A DNA stretch of 64,000 nt from Rhodospirillales bacterium. GTDB taxonomy: Bacteria; Pseudomonadota; Alphaproteobacteria; Rhodospirillales; Casp-alpha2. The notes beneath the pieces are model-generated. The model had not been told where the DNA came from and searched no databases. It saw nothing but the letters and a program-made list of their open reading frames with translations. The translations under genes and the position numbers were made by a program. The stretch spans positions 37,675-101,674 of the forward strand of contig JAGLED010000004.1 of assembly GCA_023145215.1 (NCBI GenBank), written 5' to 3'. Shown one piece after another: positions 59,222 through 64,000 of this stretch (the stretch's first letter is position 1; each line of letters opens with the position of its first letter).

Positions 59222-59307
59222 GCTTCGAGACGGCCTGACGGCCTCCTCAGCATGAGGATGTTATTTGATCCCTCATCCTGAGGCGCGGTGTAGCCGCGTC
59301 TCGAAAG
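59222..59307. repeat. Intergenic repeat, family B
   Basis: gcttcgagacggcctgacggcctcctcagcatgagg...cctcatcctgaggcgcggtgtagccgcgtctcgaaag. Confidence 0.9.
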
Positions 59308-59375
59308 ATTGGCCTTCCGATCATTCTCCGCCAATATGCACCTCACAAAAAACGAACAATGCTTGGGGAACATCA

Positions 59376-60176
59376 ATGACGGGCAGACTGGAAGGTAAGG
59401 TCGCGATCATCACGGGCGCGGGATGCGTCGGACCGGGCTGGGGCAACGGGCGCGCCGAGTGCGTCCGCTTCGCCCAGGAAGGCGCGAAGATTTTCGCCGT
59501 CGATCTGAAAGCCGAACAGATGGACGAGACGCTCGAGAAAGTCGCCGACTTCGGCGGCGAGATCGAAACATTTCTTTGCGACGTCACCGACAAATCGCAG
59601 GTCGATGCGATGGTGGCGGCCTGCATCGAACGCTACGGGCGCGTCGATATCCTAATCAACAACGTCGGCGGCTCGGCGCGCGGTGGCCCGGTCGAGATGG
59701 ACGAGGACACCTGGGACCAGCAGATGGCGTTCAACGTGAAATCCGTCTACCTGTGCTGCAAGGCGGTGCTGCCGCACATGGAAGAGCAGGGTTCGGGCGT
59801 GATCATCAACACCGGCTCGTCGGCGGGGCTGCGCTGGACGGGTGTGCCGCAGTCGGCTTATGCGGCGGCCAAGGCGGGGATCGTGCATTTCTCGCGCGTG
59901 CTCGGTGTCCAGTATGCCCCCAAGGGCATCCGCGTCTGCACCGTCATCCCGGGCCAGATGCACACGCCGATGGTGGCCGCGCGGCTCGCCGGTCAGAACG
60001 CCGATGGCGACGTCGAAGGGCTGCTGAAGAAACGTCAGGCGCGCATTCCGCTGGGATTCATGGGCGACGGTCGCGACATCGCCAACGCGGCACTGTTTTT
60101 ATGCTCGGACGAGGCGCGCTTCATCACCGCGACGGAACTCGTCGTCGACGGCGGCATGACGGCCCGGTGCGATTAG
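59376..60176 (+). CDS. SDR family oxidoreductase
   Basis: MTGRLEGKVAIITGAGCVGPGWGNGRA...NNVGGSARGG...NTGSSAGLRWTGVPQSAYAAAKAGIVHFSR. Confidence 0.95.
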   Translation: MTGRLEGKVAIITGAGCVGPGWGNGRAECVRFAQEGAKIFAVDLKAEQMDETLEKVADFGGEIETFLCDVTDKSQVDAMVAACIERYGRVDILINNVGGSARGGPVEMDEDTWDQQMAFNVKSVYLCCKAVLPHMEEQGSGVIINTGSSAGLRWTGVPQSAYAAAKAGIVHFSRVLGVQYAPKGIRVCTVIPGQMHTPMVAARLAGQNADGDVEGLLKKRQARIPLGFMGDGRDIANAALFLCSDEARFITATELVVDGGMTARCD

Positions 60177-60183
60177 AGGCTGC

Positions 60184-60236
60184 TGCCCCTCTCCCTGGGG
60201 AGAGGGTGGCGCGTAGCGCCGGGTGAAGGGCTCAGT
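60184..60236. repeat. Intergenic palindromic repeat, family A
   Basis: cccctctccctggggagagggtggcgcgtagcgccgggtgaaggg. Confidence 0.85.
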
Positions 60237-60771
60237 TCTTTGCCCGGTTCCACGGCATCATCATGATGACGTTGGCCAGCATGCACGTGCCGGTCACGCC
60301 GGCGGTCAGGAGGCCAAGGCCGATCGCACCCAGCACATAAGGCGCAAACGACATGCCCATCCAGGCGAGCACGGCGAACAATATGATCAGCGTGCCGACG
60401 GTGATCTGCACCTGGCGCGGGATGCTGATGGTGTAGACGCCGTGTTGGCCGTGCTTGTTGACGACGGGCAGACCCGCCGACATCCAACTGTTCAGGCCGC
60501 CTTCGAGGATCTTCGGATTGTTCAGGCCGCCCTGCTCAAGATCGTTGGCGGCGCGCATCGTCCGCATGCCGGACGTGCAATAGAAAATGGCTTCGCGGCC
60601 ATCGAGCGTCGCCGCCAGGGCGTCGTCGATTTCGCCGTTCGGGACCAGCATCGCGCCCGGCAGGTGCGTATCTGCGAATTCGTCCTCGCTACGGATATCC
60701 AGCAGAATGGCCTTGTGATCCTTGATCAAGGCGTCTGCGTCGCGGGGGGCAATGGTTTGCATAAGGGACAC
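60232..60771 (-). CDS. Rhodanese-domain membrane protein (YgaP-like, rhodanese + DUF2892)
   Basis: AILLDIRSEDEFADTHLPGAMLVPNGEI...AIFYCTSGMRTMRAANDL; C-terminal two-TM region RQVQITVGTLIILFAVLAW. Confidence 0.92.
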   Translation of the reverse strand: MSLMQTIAPRDADALIKDHKAILLDIRSEDEFADTHLPGAMLVPNGEIDDALAATLDGREAIFYCTSGMRTMRAANDLEQGGLNNPKILEGGLNSWMSAGLPVVNKHGQHGVYTISIPRQVQITVGTLIILFAVLAWMGMSFAPYVLGAIGLGLLTAGVTGTCMLANVIMMMPWNRAKN

Positions 60772-60963
60772 CTTTGTATTCGTGAATTACATTATATAAT
60801 TAATGAATATGTTATCGATTGCAAGTGCCGGAACCGGGGAACTGTCATGCGTCAGATGCAAAGGTCATCCGATGATCGCGCCAATTTGCACTGATAGGCG
60901 GACCGCCGCGCCGTCAGGGTGAATCGGGTTCGGCACGAAACGCCCAAGTTCTCCTCGATGCTG

Positions 60964-63385
<2,422 letters not shown>

Positions 63386-63394
63386 TAACGATAA

Positions 63395-63505
63395 TCCCCC
63401 TCACCTAACCTCTCCCCCTGGAGGGGGAGAGGGAAGAGTTCGGAATGCGTTTCGACAGGGTCCCTCTTCCCCTGTTTGCTGGGGGAGAGGACAGGTGAGG
63501 GGGTG
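63395..63505. repeat. Intergenic palindromic repeat, family A (full-length copy)
   Basis: ccccctcacctaacctctccccctggagggggagaggg...cgacagggtccctcttcccctgtttgctgggggagaggacaggtgaggggg. Confidence 0.92.
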
Positions 63506-63540
63506 TTTCGTTATTCCGTCACCGTGAACTCGATTGGGGG

Positions 63541-63660
63541 CATGCTTCGAGACGGCCTGACGGCCTCCTCAGCATGAGGGTTTATGATCCTCGTCCTCAC
63601 GGCCTCCATTTACAGCCCTCATCCTGAGGAGCGAGCAGCGCGAGCGTCTCGAAGGATGCT
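63541..63660. repeat. Intergenic repeat, family B
   Basis: catgcttcgagacggcctgacggcctcctcagcatgagg...cctcatcctgaggagcgagcagcgcgagcgtctcgaaggatgc. Confidence 0.9.
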
Positions 63661-63703
63661 ATGGATGTTGAATAACGTTCAGCATGACAATGTTGTCGTG
63701 GGG

Positions 63704-64000
63704 CTACTTCCTGAACCCGCGGCCTTTGCCGATGGCGGTGTCGCCGAACTTGGCGCGGACGGCATCGATGGCGTCGGCGACCTTGACCCGCTTGCCGCGG
63801 TCCGGGTCCGCCAGATCGGGCTGATCCGCCTGATCGCCGGGTAACAGGCGTTCCGCACCCACCCCGATCAGGCGATAGAGCTTCTTGCCGTCGGCTTCGC
63901 CCATTAGCAAAGCTTCGGCGGCCTTGTAGATTTCGTCGGCGAGCTTGGTCGGCCCGGCGAGCTTTCTGGACCGTGTCACCAGTTTGAAGTCGGCGGATTT
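63704..64000 (-). CDS. dinB: DNA polymerase IV C-terminal part (cut by window end)
   Basis: KSADFKLVTRSRKLAGPTKLADEIYKAAEALLMGEADGKKLYRLIGVGAERLLPGDQADQPDLAD, Y-family little-finger region. Confidence 0.85.
   Translation of the reverse strand, partial: KSADFKLVTRSRKLAGPTKLADEIYKAAEALLMGEADGKKLYRLIGVGAERLLPGDQADQPDLADPDRGKRVKVADAIDAVRAKFGDTAIGKGRGFRK

Overview
High-GC window, probably from an alphaproteobacterium (inferred from gene content and codon style). It contains no rRNA, tRNA, CRISPR array or recognisable transposase/integrase. The left half is dominated by methylamine/betaine C1 catabolism and cobalamin-linked genes: a corrinoid protein (cut by the window start), a BCCT transporter, a dimethylglycine/sarcosine dehydrogenase-like protein, CbtAB behind a cobalamin riboswitch, a non-pyrrolysine MttB-family methyltransferase, and a complete soxBDAG sarcosine oxidase cluster. 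The most interesting loci are: (1) a KaiA-less kaiB-kaiC-class III adenylate/guanylate cyclase operon, in which KaiC has a long charged C-terminal tail; (2) an ammonium transporter fused to a histidine kinase; (3) two separate places where the 3' end of a gene is duplicated on the far side of a short cassette (a DsbD-N/thioredoxin pair, and a Sel1/TPR gene), resembling insertion at a gene's 3' end with displacement of the native tail; (4) two non-homologous NADP-isocitrate dehydrogenases about 3 kb apart; (5) abundant intergenic palindromic repeats. All calls come from reading the sequence and supplied translations; no database search was run.
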